This document shows positions 34,189-43,255 of a stretch of 64,000 nucleotides of DNA, piece after piece. The stretch is from positions 496,001 through 560,000 of the forward strand of contig NZ_CABPSH010000003.1 of assembly GCF_902459725.1 (NCBI RefSeq), in the 5' to 3' direction. The position numbers were made by a program, and so were the translations under genes. Position 1 is the first letter of the stretch. Each line of letters starts with the position of its first letter. Origin of the DNA: Pandoraea eparura. Its GTDB lineage: Bacteria > Pseudomonadota > Gammaproteobacteria > Burkholderiales > Burkholderiaceae. The notes beneath the pieces are model-generated. The model was not told the DNA's origin. It did not search any database and worked only from the letters and a program-made list of their open reading frames with translations.

Positions 34189-35064
34189 CTACTTCGGCTG
34201 GAGCACAGCGAGAAATCGCTCGGTCAGGTCCAGTTGGCTGCCGGCGCGCGTCAGACGCAGAATCTGCGAGGAGAACGTGTTCCGCTCCAGCGGAATAAAG
34301 ACGGCCCGCTGAGATTGGGTGCGCGCCAAGGCTTGCGGCACCAGGGCGACCCCCATGTGAAACTCGACCATCGTCACGACCGTTTGCCAGAGCCGTGCTT
34401 CATGCCGGATCTGGGGACTGAACCCCGCCTCCACACAGGTGGCAATGATCTGGTCGTGGTAGTGCGGAGACACCGTGCGCGGAAACAGGATGAACGGCTC
34501 GTGCGAGAGCTGACGCAAATCGATGCGGCGCCGCTTCGCCAGCTTGTGATCGACGGGCAGGCAACAGAGCAACGCCTCCGACATCCACACCTGCGTCGCG
34601 ACCTCGGCTGGAAAGTGCCCCCAGTGGGCAAATCCCAGGTCGATCTGCAATTGCTGCAACGCTCGCACCTGTTCCGCCGTATTCATCTCCTTGAGCACAA
34701 TCTCCACCGACGAATGCGCCGCTTCGAACTGCTGCACGGCCTCCGGTAGCCCCCGGTAAAGCATCGAATTGACGAACCCGATGCGCAGGCGTCCCGCCAG
34801 CCCGTGCGCGGACTGCAGGGTGACCTTGGCCACGTCCTCCGCTTGCTGCAACAGCCGCCGGGCTTCGCCCAAGAGCACTTGCCCCGCATTGGTCAGCGCC
34901 ACGGACTTGTTGCTCCGCTCGAGCAGCTTCACGCCGAGTTGTTCTTCAAAACGCCGAATATCGAAGCTCAATGCCGGTTGCGAGATGAAGAGCCGACGCG
35001 CCGCCCGGCCGAAATGCAACTCCTCCGCGACCGCGACGAAGTATCTGAGCTGCCTCAGTTCCAT
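34189..35064 (-). CDS. LysR family transcriptional regulator
   Basis: A 291-residue LysR regulator with HTH MELRQLRYFVAVAEELHFGRAARRLFISQPALSFDIRRFEEQLG. The N-terminal pattern ELHFGRAA...ISQPALS is of the BenM/CatM/TfdR kind that senses aromatic or small acid effectors. It is divergent from the AidB-like dehydrogenase and probably activates that gene, the CoA transferase and the MHS permease. Its 3' end faces the promoter region of the MaoC operon with a 240-base gap. Confidence 0.92.
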   Translation of the reverse strand: MELRQLRYFVAVAEELHFGRAARRLFISQPALSFDIRRFEEQLGVKLLERSNKSVALTNAGQVLLGEARRLLQQAEDVAKVTLQSAHGLAGRLRIGFVNSMLYRGLPEAVQQFEAAHSSVEIVLKEMNTAEQVRALQQLQIDLGFAHWGHFPAEVATQVWMSEALLCCLPVDHKLAKRRRIDLRQLSHEPFILFPRTVSPHYHDQIIATCVEAGFSPQIRHEARLWQTVVTMVEFHMGVALVPQALARTQSQRAVFIPLERNTFSSQILRLTRAGSQLDLTERFLAVLQPK

Positions 35065-35081
35065 GAAAGCGCCTCCGGATA

Positions 35082-35102
35082 ACGATAATCAGATCTTATC
35101 GT
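35082..35102. promoter_or_regulatory. LysR-type operator
   Basis: ACGATAA, seven bases, TTATCGT: perfect arms containing the T-N11-A core of LysR sites. It lies 18 bases from the LysR start. A half-site-like CGATTATC follows at about 35125, nearer the target gene. Confidence 0.6.
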
Positions 35103-35204
35103 ACGTGCCATCAATTGTATTGGACGATTATCAGACTGAACCGTACGCTGGTCTCCAAGAAGCTACGGTGCCAAGGCGCCGCACGATAATTCAGGAGACA
35201 GTCA

Positions 35205-36959
35205 ATGCTCGAACTTCGGCAAGCGCCCGAGACGTCCAACATCCCCGACAGCCGCGGTATCAATTTCTTCCATAGCGACCCGTCGTTCGGCCCGCTGCTC
35301 AAGAGCTACCTGGGCGAGACGGTGTTCCATGGCGTCAGCGACCGGCTCGTAGAACTGGGACAACGCGCGTCCGACGAACTCGACGCCTGGGCGACGAGCG
35401 CCGACCACAATCCGCCCACGCTTCGGCAGCGCACACGTCGCGGCGAGGCCATCCAGCACATCGAGAAGCACCCGGATTACGTCGCGCTCGAACGCGTGGC
35501 CTACAGTGAACTCGGCCTCGCCTCGATGAGTCATCGCAGCGACGCACCGCTGCCGCTCGTCAAGTACGCGCTCACCTTCCTGTTCGTGCAGGCCGAATTC
35601 GGCCTCTGCTGCCCGGTCAGCATGACCGATTCGCTCACGCGGACGCTGCGTAAGTTCGGGTCGAAGGCACTCGTGGACCGGTACCTGCCGAGGCTCGCGT
35701 CGCAGGACTTCGATACCCTCTTCCAGGGCGCGATGTTCATGACGGAGCAGGCGGCAGGTTCCGACACCGGACGCACCGTGACGCGCGCGACCCGCGGCGT
35801 CGATGCCGACGGCAACGAGGTCTGGAAGCTGACCGGCGACAAATGGTTCTGCTCGAACGCCGACGCCGATCTGGCCATGGTTCTCGCGCGTCCGGATGAC
35901 GCGCCCGAAGGCATGAAGGGACTGGCGCTGTTCCTGCTCCCGAAGGTGCTTGAAAACGGCACGCGCAACCGCTATCACATCGTTCGGCTGAAAGACAAAC
36001 TCGGCAGCCGGTCGATGGCAAGCGGCGAAATCGTGCTCGACGGCGCCGAGGCCTACCTTATCGGCGAAGTGGGGCGCGGCTTCCAGCAGATGGCGGACAT
36101 GATCAACATGTCGCGACTGTCCAACGGCGTGCGTGCGGCGGGCCTGATGCGGCGCGCCCTCACCGAAGCGCTTCACGTGGCGAGGCATCGCTCAGCCTTC
36201 GGTCGCAAGCTCATCGAGATGCCGCTGATGCAGCGCCAGTTGCTGAAGATCATGCTGCCGGCGGAGCAGGCCCGGTCGATGTTCATGCAAATCGCCGCAC
36301 TCCTTCCCCGCGCCGACCGCGGCGATGCGCAGGCGGCCAAATGCGTGCGCATCCTCACGCCGCTCGTGAAGCTGCGCGCATGCCGCGACGCTCGCCAGGC
36401 GACGGGCGATGCGATGGAAGTGCGCGGCGGCGTGGGCTATATCGAGGAGTGGGCCGACCCGCGCCTCGTGCGCGACGCGCATCTTGGCTCCATCTGGGAA
36501 GGCACGAGCAATATCGTTGCACTGGACGTTGCACGGGCAACGCGGCGCGAAGGCGCGCTGACATCGCTCGGCCAGTACCTCCATGCGCTGCTCGACGATG
36601 CCGCGTTGCCGCCGGAAACCGTCGCATTGCTGCGCGCTGTGTTCGAGCGCGCCAGCGCGGCGCTCGACAGCGTGGCGGAATGCGGCCGCGACGAGAACGT
36701 GCGCGAGGCGGCAAGCGCCGTGTACAACGCGACCACGGCGGTGTTCATGGCGACGGAAGCGGCTCGCCTTGCCCCCGACTTCCGCCGGCTGGCCCTCGCC
36801 CACCTCATCCTCGAACACAAGCTGCTGCCGCGCGACCCGCTCGCGCCGAAGGATATCCGCGACGATGCGCCGCTGCTTCGTCAGTTGGTCGATGAAACGC
36901 CGATGCCCCTCGCCGCCGCGATGTCGCTCATGCCCGCGCGTGAAGGCGGTGCACGATGA
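35205..36959 (+). CDS. AidB-like acyl-CoA dehydrogenase
   Basis: A 584-residue protein of the AidB branch of acyl-CoA dehydrogenases, longer than the usual 380-400. Blocks: GLCCPVSMTDSLTRTLRKFG, FMTEQAAGSDTGRTVTRA, LTGDKWFCSNADADLAMVLARP, LKDKLGSRSMASGEIVLDGAEAYLIG, MADMINMSRLSNGVRAAGLMRRAL, MEVRGGVGYIEEWADPRLVRDA and IWEGTSNIVALDV with the catalytic-type glutamate. E. coli AidB binds DNA in the alkylation response, but in a cluster with a CoA transferase and a permease a metabolic dehydrogenase is more likely here. Coupled to the next gene by ATGA. Confidence 0.9.
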   Translation: MLELRQAPETSNIPDSRGINFFHSDPSFGPLLKSYLGETVFHGVSDRLVELGQRASDELDAWATSADHNPPTLRQRTRRGEAIQHIEKHPDYVALERVAYSELGLASMSHRSDAPLPLVKYALTFLFVQAEFGLCCPVSMTDSLTRTLRKFGSKALVDRYLPRLASQDFDTLFQGAMFMTEQAAGSDTGRTVTRATRGVDADGNEVWKLTGDKWFCSNADADLAMVLARPDDAPEGMKGLALFLLPKVLENGTRNRYHIVRLKDKLGSRSMASGEIVLDGAEAYLIGEVGRGFQQMADMINMSRLSNGVRAAGLMRRALTEALHVARHRSAFGRKLIEMPLMQRQLLKIMLPAEQARSMFMQIAALLPRADRGDAQAAKCVRILTPLVKLRACRDARQATGDAMEVRGGVGYIEEWADPRLVRDAHLGSIWEGTSNIVALDVARATRREGALTSLGQYLHALLDDAALPPETVALLRAVFERASAALDSVAECGRDENVREAASAVYNATTAVFMATEAARLAPDFRRLALAHLILEHKLLPRDPLAPKDIRDDAPLLRQLVDETPMPLAAAMSLMPAREGGAR

Positions 36960-38146
36960 GCCCCGCTCGCGTGACCGGCGCACTTCAGGGACTGCGCGTC
37001 ATTGACCTGAGCCGGGTGCTGGGCGGTCCGTACTGCACGCAGGCGCTCGCCGACCATGGCGCCGAAGTGATCAAGCTCGAACCCCCGGGCGGCGACGAAA
37101 CGCGCGGCTGGGGCCCACCCTTTGTCGGCGAGACGGCCTCGTATTTCGTGGGGGTCAACCGGAACAAGCAAGGCATCTGCGTCGACTTGTCCCGCGAGGA
37201 AGGTCGCGAAGTGCTGTGGCAGCTTCTCGACGGCGCCGACGTGCTCGTGGAGAACTTCAAACCCGGCACGCTCGAGCGTTGGGGAATGGATTACGCAAAG
37301 CTCGCCGAGCGCTATCCCCGCCTGATTCACTGCGCGATCTCGGGCTTTGGACCGGACGGCACCCTTGGCGGCCTGCCCGGGTACGACGCGGCCATTCAGG
37401 CGATGGCAGGGTTGATGAGCGTGAACGGCGAAAGTGAAGGACCCGCGCTTCGTATCGGTCTTCCGGTGGTGGACATGGTCACCGGGCTCAATGCGCTGTC
37501 AGGGATCTTGCTGGCGCTCGCGGAACGCGAAAAGAGCGGTCTGGGTCAGTCGCTCGATATCGCGCTGTACGACTGCGCCGTCTCGCTGCTGCATCCGCAT
37601 TTGCCCAACTACTTTGGCAACGGGCGCACGCCGCAACGCAGCGGCAATGCACATCCGAACATCGCGCCTTACGACAGCTACCGAACTGCGACCGAGCCCA
37701 TTTTTCTCGCCGTCGGCAACGACCGCCAGTTTGCGAAGCTGGTGTCACATCTGAACGCGCCTGAACTCGCCCACGACGCACGTTTCGTAGACAACCGCAG
37801 CCGTTGCGAACATCGCCGCGAGCTGAAGGAAAGTCTGGAAAGGCTTCTGCAAGCCCATGCGTGCGAGCCGCTCGCGGCCGAGCTGATTCGCGGCGGCGTG
37901 CCGTGCGGGCCGGTGCAAACCGTCGATGCCGTCGCCAGGCACCCACATACGCGCCACCGGCAATTGATTGTCGAAATCGGCGCGTATCGCGGCACCGGCA
38001 CCCCGATCAAGCTCTCGCGAACCCCGGCCACCTATCGCACGCCCCCGCCCACCCTCGGCGGCAATACCCGGAGCGTGCTCGACGCACTCGGCATTGACGC
38101 GACGACGCAACAGCGCTTGTTCGACGCCGGAGTCCTCAAAGGCTGA
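36956..38146 (+). CDS. CaiB/BaiF family (class III) CoA transferase
   Basis: A 396-residue family III CoA transferase, distinct from the one at 26136. N-terminus LQGLRVIDLSRVLGGPYCTQALADHGAEVIKLEPPGGDETR, then FKPGTLERWGMDY, and the catalytic aspartate in LPGYDAAIQAMAG (D144). Start overlaps the stop of the AidB-like gene. It would activate the substrate acid by moving CoA from another acyl-CoA, so that the dehydrogenase can act on it. Confidence 0.91.
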   Translation: MSPARVTGALQGLRVIDLSRVLGGPYCTQALADHGAEVIKLEPPGGDETRGWGPPFVGETASYFVGVNRNKQGICVDLSREEGREVLWQLLDGADVLVENFKPGTLERWGMDYAKLAERYPRLIHCAISGFGPDGTLGGLPGYDAAIQAMAGLMSVNGESEGPALRIGLPVVDMVTGLNALSGILLALAEREKSGLGQSLDIALYDCAVSLLHPHLPNYFGNGRTPQRSGNAHPNIAPYDSYRTATEPIFLAVGNDRQFAKLVSHLNAPELAHDARFVDNRSRCEHRRELKESLERLLQAHACEPLAAELIRGGVPCGPVQTVDAVARHPHTRHRQLIVEIGAYRGTGTPIKLSRTPATYRTPPPTLGGNTRSVLDALGIDATTQQRLFDAGVLKG

Positions 38147-38238
38147 ACGCGCTTATCGATCAATCGAAACACGCATTCGAAGCCCCCTTCGAAACAAGCC
38201 GGCGAACGAGACCGGCCATCCTTACCTGGAGACATTTC

Positions 38239-39555
38239 ATGCAGAACCACGCTCAGGGCAGCCCGGCGCGTCAGCCGGGCCGGGCCGCCTTCGCCGCTTT
38301 CGTCGGCACGACCATCGAATGGTATGACTTCTATATCTATGCGATGGCGTCGGCGCTCATCTTCAACAAGCTGTTCTTCCCGCAAGGCGACCCGTTCTAC
38401 GCCACGCTCGCCTCGTTCGGCACGTTTGCGGTCGGGTTCTTCGCCCGTCCGTTTGGCGGCCTGATATTCGGTCACCTCGGCGACCGGATCGGCCGAAAGA
38501 AGGCCCTGGTGGCCACGCTCGCGATCATGGGCATCGGCACGGTCGGCATCGGCTTCCTGCCGACCTATGCGAGCGCCGGGGCGCTTGCGCCGACGCTCCT
38601 CGTCGTACTTCGCATCGCGCAGGGCATTGCCATTGGCGGTGAGTGGGGCGGCGCGGTGCTGATGGCGGGCGAGCACGCGCCGCAACGCAAACGCACCTTC
38701 CTTGCGTCATTCGCGCAGCTCGGCAGCCCTGCCGGATTGATTCTCGCGCTGCTTGCGTTCAAGACGGTGGGGCATCTTCCGCGCGAAACGCTGATGGGTT
38801 GGGGCTGGCGCCTGCCCTTCCTGGCCAGTGCGGTGCTGCTCGTCATTGGCGTGTTCATCCGCGCGAGCGTGTCGGAGTCGCCCGAGTTCACGGCGGCCAT
38901 CGAGCGGGAAAAGCCCGCGCGTCTTCCCATCGTCGATGTGCTGCGCAACGCATGGGGCACGGTCCTGCTTTGCCTCGGTGCCAACGTGATCGGCGTGGCC
39001 GGCGCATGGTTCCTCAACACGTTCATGCTCAGCTTCACCACGCAGACGCTTGGGTTGAGTCGGGAGATGATCCTCGACTGCCTGTTCGTTGTGGCGTTCA
39101 TTCACTTCTTCAACCAGCTCTTTTCGGGGTGGATCGCGCAACGCGTCGGGCCAGTCAAATTTCTCGCGTGGGCCGCAGGGCTCGCGATGCTCTCGCCCTA
39201 TCCCATGTTCGCCCTCGTGTCGACGGGTCGTCCGGTGGCCATTGTGATCGGCATCGGGATTGCGGTGGTGTGCATGTCGGGTTCGTATGCCGTGATGGCC
39301 GGGCTCATGACCGACGCCTTCGACGTGCGCTATCGTTACTCCGCCATTTCGCTGTCGTACCAGTGCTGCGCGGCAATCGCCGGCGGCCTGACGCCGCTGA
39401 TCGGCACCTTGCTGGCCCACGCGTGGCCGGGGCAGTGGTGGCCGCTGGCGTTGTTCTACAGTTCCCTTGCCGCCGTGTCGCTGATTTGCCTGGGCGGGTT
39501 GCAATGGAAGCAATCCACCTACCGCGCATCGGCGTCGGTGGCGGTGCCTGAGTAA
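38239..39555 (+). CDS. MFS transporter, metabolite:H+ symporter (MHS) family
   Basis: A 438-residue, 12-helix permease. The MHS hallmark is AFVGTTIEWYDFYIYAMASALIFNKLFFP at the N-terminus, followed by ARPFGGLIFGHLGDRIGRKKALVATL and IAQGIAIGGEWGGAVLMAGEH. This group moves small carboxylates such as alpha-ketoglutarate, shikimate or citrate with protons. A gap of 92 bases separates it from the CoA transferase, and it probably belongs to the same LysR-controlled unit. Confidence 0.92.
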   Translation: MQNHAQGSPARQPGRAAFAAFVGTTIEWYDFYIYAMASALIFNKLFFPQGDPFYATLASFGTFAVGFFARPFGGLIFGHLGDRIGRKKALVATLAIMGIGTVGIGFLPTYASAGALAPTLLVVLRIAQGIAIGGEWGGAVLMAGEHAPQRKRTFLASFAQLGSPAGLILALLAFKTVGHLPRETLMGWGWRLPFLASAVLLVIGVFIRASVSESPEFTAAIEREKPARLPIVDVLRNAWGTVLLCLGANVIGVAGAWFLNTFMLSFTTQTLGLSREMILDCLFVVAFIHFFNQLFSGWIAQRVGPVKFLAWAAGLAMLSPYPMFALVSTGRPVAIVIGIGIAVVCMSGSYAVMAGLMTDAFDVRYRYSAISLSYQCCAAIAGGLTPLIGTLLAHAWPGQWWPLALFYSSLAAVSLICLGGLQWKQSTYRASASVAVPE

Positions 39556-39574
39556 GCGCTCGCCAGCCTCGGTC

Positions 39575-39608
39575 GGCAACGTCGTTCGGTAGTGCGAACG
39601 ACGTTGCC
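39575..39608. terminator. Strong bidirectional terminator hairpin
   Basis: A perfect 14-base stem (39575-39588 with 39595-39608) and a six-base loop GTAGTG. It sits exactly between two convergent genes, 19 bases after one stop and 12 before the other. There is no T-run, so termination may be partial or need Rho. Confidence 0.7.
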
Positions 39609-39620
39609 GCCGCAAGACAC

Positions 39621-40859
39621 TCAGTCGTAAGCCCTCGCATCCTCGACCCACTTCCCATCCGCCGGCAGTGTTCCGGGGGTGACGAAGTCAACGTCCCCGC
39701 GCAGCCGGGTCACGTCGCGCAACGTTTGCTGTACGCGCGCGGCCAAGCCTTCCGGCGGCGCGGTGGTCGTCTCGCAAATCAGGCGCATCCGATCCTCCCC
39801 GACACGCCCCTCTACCCGTAGCTTCAGGCGCACCAACTCCGGATAGCGCTTGGCAATCTCGCCAATCTGCCCCGGATGCACGAACATGCCACGCACCTTC
39901 ACCGTCTGGTCGGCGCGCCCGAGCCAGCCTTTGAGCCGCATATTGGTACGCCCGCAAGGGCTGATCCCCGCCTCCACGGCCGACAAATCCCCCGTCGCAA
40001 ACCGAATCAGCGGATAGTCCGGATTGAAATTGGTGACCACCACTTCGCCAATCTCGCCCTCGGGCACCGGCGTCGTACCCCCCGGCTCCACCAGCTCGAC
40101 GAGGACGTTTTCGTCAACGATCAACCCCGCCTGCGCGTCGCTCTCGAACGCAATCAATCCCAAGTCCGCCGTGCCATATGACTGCCGCGCTGTCACACCA
40201 CGCACACGGAACCACTCGCGCAACGACGGCGGCAATGCCTCACCGGACACCGTTGCACGTCGAATGCTGCCGAGATCCGCGCCGATCGATTCGCCTTTCT
40301 CCATCAGAATCTTCAGGAACGACGGCGTGCCCGCGTAGGCGACCGGTCGCAAATGACGAATCGCCTCGAGCTGCAATTCAGTTTGCCCAACGCCCGCGGG
40401 AAACACGCAGCAGCCCAACCGTGCCGCCCCGGTCTCGATCATCATCCCGGCCGGCGTGAAGTGATATGAATACGTGTTGTAGACCAGATCGCCGGCGCGC
40501 AGTCCCGCCGCAAACATCGCGCGGGCAAACCGCCACCAGTCGCTGCCGCGCCCGTCCGGCTCATAGATCGGCCCGGGCGATTGATACACGTGCGCCAGGC
40601 CACCGACAGGCGTGGCATTCAAGCCCCCCAACGGCGGATGGCGCACCTGGAACGCCGTCAGGTCCGATTTACGCGTCACCGGCAGCCCGGCCAGGGCGGC
40701 GCGCGAACCGATCTCGCGTGCGTCCACCGCGCCGAGCGCCTGCGCGAAATATGCCGCATGCGCCCGGGCGTGCCCGACCTGCGTCGGCAGCGCCGCCAAC
40801 AGCGCCGTTTCGCGAACCTCCGGCGCACGGGTTTCCAGCGTGTCGAAGTAATCGTTCAT
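39621..40859 (-). CDS. Phenylacetate-CoA ligase (PaaK) family protein
   Basis: A 412-residue ANL-superfamily ligase of the PaaK type. Visible: LPVTRKSDLTAFQ, VYNTYSYHFTPAGMMIETG, YAGTPSFLKILMEKGE, ATVSGEALPPSLREWF, RQSYGTADLGLIAFE, GEVVVTNFNPDYPLIRFATGDLSAV, GRADQTVKVRGMFVHPGQI. The P-loop is replaced by the YQSPGP.EPDG type seen in PaaK-like enzymes. It probably forms an aryl-CoA or acyl-CoA from the acid imported by the ABC system upstream. Last gene of that minus-strand unit. Confidence 0.87.
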   Translation of the reverse strand: MNDYFDTLETRAPEVRETALLAALPTQVGHARAHAAYFAQALGAVDAREIGSRAALAGLPVTRKSDLTAFQVRHPPLGGLNATPVGGLAHVYQSPGPIYEPDGRGSDWWRFARAMFAAGLRAGDLVYNTYSYHFTPAGMMIETGAARLGCCVFPAGVGQTELQLEAIRHLRPVAYAGTPSFLKILMEKGESIGADLGSIRRATVSGEALPPSLREWFRVRGVTARQSYGTADLGLIAFESDAQAGLIVDENVLVELVEPGGTTPVPEGEIGEVVVTNFNPDYPLIRFATGDLSAVEAGISPCGRTNMRLKGWLGRADQTVKVRGMFVHPGQIGEIAKRYPELVRLKLRVEGRVGEDRMRLICETTTAPPEGLAARVQQTLRDVTRLRGDVDFVTPGTLPADGKWVEDARAYD

Positions 40860-40954
40860 AGTGACGGAAATACGTTTGAAGATTAATGATCGAGGCACAG
40901 TCGTCCACACGAACAAGCGCACAATCGCGCAAAGCCCAGAAGAGCCTAGAGCCC

Positions 40955-41767
40955 TCAGGCTATCCAGCGCTTGCGCCGTCGATAGCTCTTGACGTTGCGA
41001 AAGCTCCCCGCGCTGTTGTCTCCGTCCTTGGCGATCCCAAGGTAGAACTCCTTGACGTCCTCGTTATCGCGCAGGGATGCCGCGTCGCCATCCATCACCA
41101 CACGCCCGTTTTCCAGGATGTAGCCGTAGTCCGCATAACGCAGCGCCACCATCGTGTTCTGCTCCGCCAGCAGAAAACTGACGTTTTCGCGCTGATTCAA
41201 ATCGCGCACGATCGCAAAGATCTCCTCGACGATTTGCGGTGCAAGCCCCATCGACGGTTCATCGAGCAGCACCATCGACGGCTGTGCCATCATTGCGCGG
41301 CCGATCGCGCACATCTGCTGCTCTCCCCCCGAGGTGTATCCCGCTTGTGACTTGCGTCGCGTCTTCAGCCGCGGGAAATACGCGTAGATGCGCTCCAGCG
41401 CGTGCTGTTGCGCACTACGCGACGCCTGACGCACATAGCCTCCGGTCAGCAGGTTCTCTTCGATGGTCAGGTGCGCAAAGCAATGACGCCCCTCCATCAC
41501 CTGGATCACGCCGCGCTTGACGAGGCCGTTCGGGGTCAGCTTCTCGACGCGCTCTCCGCGATAGTCGATCGTGCCCTTCGTCACTTCACCGCGCTCGGCC
41601 TGCAGCAGGTTCGAAATCGCCTTGAGCGTCGTACTCTTGCCGGCCCCATTGGCCCCGAGCAACGCCACGATCTTGCCCTCGGGCACTGTCAGCGACACGC
41701 CCTTGAGCACCAGAATGACGTGGTCGTAGATGACTTCAATATTGTTGACGCGCAAACTCGCTTCCAT
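40955..41767 (-). CDS. livF: ABC transporter ATP-binding protein, LivF type
   Basis: A 270-residue ATPase of the branched-chain amino acid/amide (HAAT) family. Walker A is GANGAGKST (38-46), signature YTSGGEQQMCAIGRAM, Walker B MVLLDEPSMGLAP. A basic tail (SYRRRKRWIA) extends beyond the usual end. GGAG lies six bases before the ATG. It works with LivG, LivH, LivM and the binding protein. The symbol follows position and family, not proven leucine transport. Confidence 0.92.
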   Translation of the reverse strand: MEASLRVNNIEVIYDHVILVLKGVSLTVPEGKIVALLGANGAGKSTTLKAISNLLQAERGEVTKGTIDYRGERVEKLTPNGLVKRGVIQVMEGRHCFAHLTIEENLLTGGYVRQASRSAQQHALERIYAYFPRLKTRRKSQAGYTSGGEQQMCAIGRAMMAQPSMVLLDEPSMGLAPQIVEEIFAIVRDLNQRENVSFLLAEQNTMVALRYADYGYILENGRVVMDGDAASLRDNEDVKEFYLGIAKDGDNSAGSFRNVKSYRRRKRWIA

Positions 41768-41805
41768 GCATGACTCCAGGATCGATGCGGCCTTGGGTCG
41801 TCGTG

Positions 41806-41840
41806 CGTCGTCCGCACTGGGCTGCGCCGTGCGGACGACG
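41806..41840 (-). other. Hairpin between the binding-protein gene and livF
   Basis: A perfect 12-base stem (41806-41817 with 41829-41840) and an 11-base loop, 7 bases past the binding-protein stop. No T-run. This position is typical for stems that protect the abundant binding-protein mRNA and lower expression of the gene downstream. Confidence 0.6.
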
Positions 41841-41847
41841 GCGTCGA

Positions 41848-43173
41848 TCACATCTTGTAGCAGGCGGGTGTCATTCCCTTTTCCTTGGCATATTGCTTGG
41901 CCGACGCTTCGAACAGCGGGTGAATCAGGCGCCGGTTGCCCTCGATCCAGTCGGACACCATCACCCACTTGGTGCCATCCCATTGCTGGATGCGCACCTT
42001 GCCCGAGCCCTCGTGATCCTCGCAGCTCGTCTTGATGTCGGGCAGCAGCCCGGTGGCGCCCAAGGCCTTCAGGCGAGCGGCGTCGATATTCAGGTTCTCG
42101 AGCCCCCAACGCACCTGCACCGGCGTCATGACCTTGCCCTTGCCGAACTTGTTCTGGGCGGTGTTGAGCGCCTCGACGGTGGCCACCGCCGCGGACACCC
42201 CACGGTTGTAAAGCACGGAGCCGATCTTCGACGCATCTTGCAGATTGCCCTTGCCCGCGCCATAGACCACCTTCTCGATGTCGGCGATCAGCGGCACCTG
42301 CTTGCCCGCCACGTTCCAGGTGGCGCTCATATACCCCTTGGCGGCCGGGCCCGCCGGAATCGTGTCTTCCTCGGAGCCGGCCCACCAGCTACCGATGATC
42401 CGGTCGCGCGGATAGCCGACCTTCTGCGCCGCCTTGAGCGCCGTCTGATTCATCACGCCCCAGCCCCAGAACACGACGTAGTCGGGGTTCTCCTGCCGGA
42501 TGCGCAACCATTGCGCGCCCTGCTCGTTGCCCGGATGCGCCACCGGAATCTCGATCAGGTTGAACTTGTGGATCTTCGATTCGGCCTGCAAGGCGACGAT
42601 CGGCTCCTTGCCATACGCCGAGTCGTGATACAGATAGACGATCTTCTTCCCGTTCAGCGAGCCGCGGTTCTTGTCGGCCAGGAACTTGATGATGGCCGAC
42701 GCTTGCATCTGGTAGGTCGTGACCAGTGGGAATGCCCATGGAAATACCGAGCCGTCCACCGCATCGGTGCGACCGTAGCCCATCATCACCAGCGGCACCT
42801 GGTCGGTCGCCGTCTTGTCGATCAGCGCGTACGAAATGCCCGTCGCCATCACGTGGTACGCCGTGCCCTTGGTGACCGGGTTCTTTCCCTTGAGACGCTC
42901 GTAGCACTCCACGCCCTTGGCGTTGTTGTACTCGGTCTCGCACTCCTCCCATGTCAACTTCACGCCGTTGACACCGCCATGCTTGAGATTCACGTATTGC
43001 AGATAGTCGATAAAGCCGCCATAGAAGGACTGTCCGTTCGCCCCGTACGGGCCGACCCGGTAGTCGGCAAGTGCGATGAACTGATCGTTTGATTGCGCAA
43101 ACGACGCGCCGGTGACCCCCATGCCAAGCACGAGCGCCATGCCTAACGATGCCGTCAATTGTTTCGTGTTCAT
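41848..43173 (-). CDS. ABC transporter substrate-binding protein, branched-chain/aromatic acid type
   Basis: A 441-residue periplasmic-binding protein type I. The signal peptide is LTASLGMALVLGMGVTGASFA, cut before QSN. The mature part has GGFIDYLQYVNLKHGGVNGVKLTWEECETEYNNAKGVECYERLK and IGSWWAGSEEDTIPAGPAAKGYMSAT. It is about 60 residues longer than LivJ/LivK, a feature of the branch that binds aromatic or other organic acids. Flanking CoA ligases agree with an acid ligand. GGAGA precedes the ATG. Separated from livM by 82 bases. Confidence 0.9.
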   Translation of the reverse strand: MNTKQLTASLGMALVLGMGVTGASFAQSNDQFIALADYRVGPYGANGQSFYGGFIDYLQYVNLKHGGVNGVKLTWEECETEYNNAKGVECYERLKGKNPVTKGTAYHVMATGISYALIDKTATDQVPLVMMGYGRTDAVDGSVFPWAFPLVTTYQMQASAIIKFLADKNRGSLNGKKIVYLYHDSAYGKEPIVALQAESKIHKFNLIEIPVAHPGNEQGAQWLRIRQENPDYVVFWGWGVMNQTALKAAQKVGYPRDRIIGSWWAGSEEDTIPAGPAAKGYMSATWNVAGKQVPLIADIEKVVYGAGKGNLQDASKIGSVLYNRGVSAAVATVEALNTAQNKFGKGKVMTPVQVRWGLENLNIDAARLKALGATGLLPDIKTSCEDHEGSGKVRIQQWDGTKWVMVSDWIEGNRRLIHPLFEASAKQYAKEKGMTPACYKM

Positions 43174-43255
43174 GCTGTGTCTCCGTCTGTGGTTTTTTTC
43201 ATGGCAAACGCTGCTGCGGCACCGCACGACGCACCGTGCGCCACCGTGTCTAACC

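Noticed and set aside
43174-43255. T-run and small GC hairpin between livM and the binding-protein gene as a terminator
   Set aside because: The hairpin is weak and the T-run on the plus strand reads as an A-run on the transcribed strand, so it does not form an intrinsic terminator for these genes.
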